Source: an uncultured bacterium
GTDB taxonomy: Bacteria > Actinomycetota > Actinomycetes > S36-B12
Reading direction: 5' to 3'
Length of the DNA stretch: 5,572 bases
NCBI GenBank assembly: GCA_903896585.1
Contig: CAITYI010000094.1
Location: 1 to 5,572, forward strand
Positions 5,531 to 5,572 of the stretch are shown here, in pieces; the stretch's first letter is position 1; every line of letters starts with the position of its first letter. Position numbers and translations under genes: made by a program. The notes beneath the pieces were generated by a model. That model was not told the origin of the DNA. It ran no database searches and worked only from the letters and a program-made list of their open reading frames with translations.

Positions 5531-5572
5531 TTAGCGAGTGTCGGTAAGTTCTTTAACCGATGACTCGGCCGA
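5531..5572 (-). CDS. 3' end of a convergent gene (last 13 residues), product unknown
   Basis: Read on the minus strand from the right edge, one frame gives SAESSVKELTDTR followed by TAA (5531-5533). The residue mix looks like an ordinary hydrophilic C-terminus. A convergent gene here fits the placement of the large hairpin between the two ends. The fragment is far too short to identify and an open 14 codons could be chance, so confidence is low. Confidence 0.35.
   Translation of the reverse strand, partial: SAESSVKELTDTR

Overview
The window looks like chromosomal DNA from an actinobacterium of moderate GC (mid-50s percent by eye). Two things suggest this. The acyl-CoA synthetase resembles the mycobacterial/streptomycete FadD15 type. 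The neighbourhood (ROK glucokinase, SRPBCC proteins, an ArsA-like protein, a metallophosphoesterase and a divergent FadD) matches, as I remember it, the glucokinase/fadD neighbourhood of Streptomyces and relatives. The GC is too low for a typical streptomycete. A planktonic or other mid-GC lineage is possible, but that is a guess.

Layout. Positions 1-3457 hold six genes, all on the minus strand and tightly packed. In transcription order they are: a small SRPBCC-type protein (3457-3041), a calcineurin-like metallophosphoesterase (3006-2209), a second SRPBCC protein (2166-1705), a divergent ArsA/Get3-like protein with an HSP20-like tail (1736-780), an unrecognised 84-residue protein (795-541), and a ROK glucokinase cut by the left edge (521-1). 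Gaps between them are 34 and 42 nt, then overlaps of 32 and 16 nt, then a 19-nt gap carrying a 10-bp tandem duplication. No terminator is visible between them, so they are probably one transcript. A 127-bp divergent intergenic region (3458-3584) separates them from a full-length long-chain acyl-CoA synthetase on the plus strand (3585-5381). After that gene come two hairpins, the second very long and a likely terminator. The last 42 bases appear to be the 3' end of a convergent minus-strand gene.

How the genes may work together. FadD activates long-chain fatty acids. The SRPBCC proteins have the fold used to hold lipids or other hydrophobic ligands. ArsA/Get3-type proteins handle hydrophobic or anionic cargo. 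A lipid- or envelope-linked role for the cluster is therefore reasonable, with glucokinase a co-transcribed housekeeping enzyme. This is inference from family membership and gene order only.

The most unusual item is the ArsA-like gene. It keeps the HSP20-like tail and part of the ATPase core, but shows no Walker A P-loop where one is expected. I saw no CRISPR array, transposon, tRNA, rRNA or phage gene.
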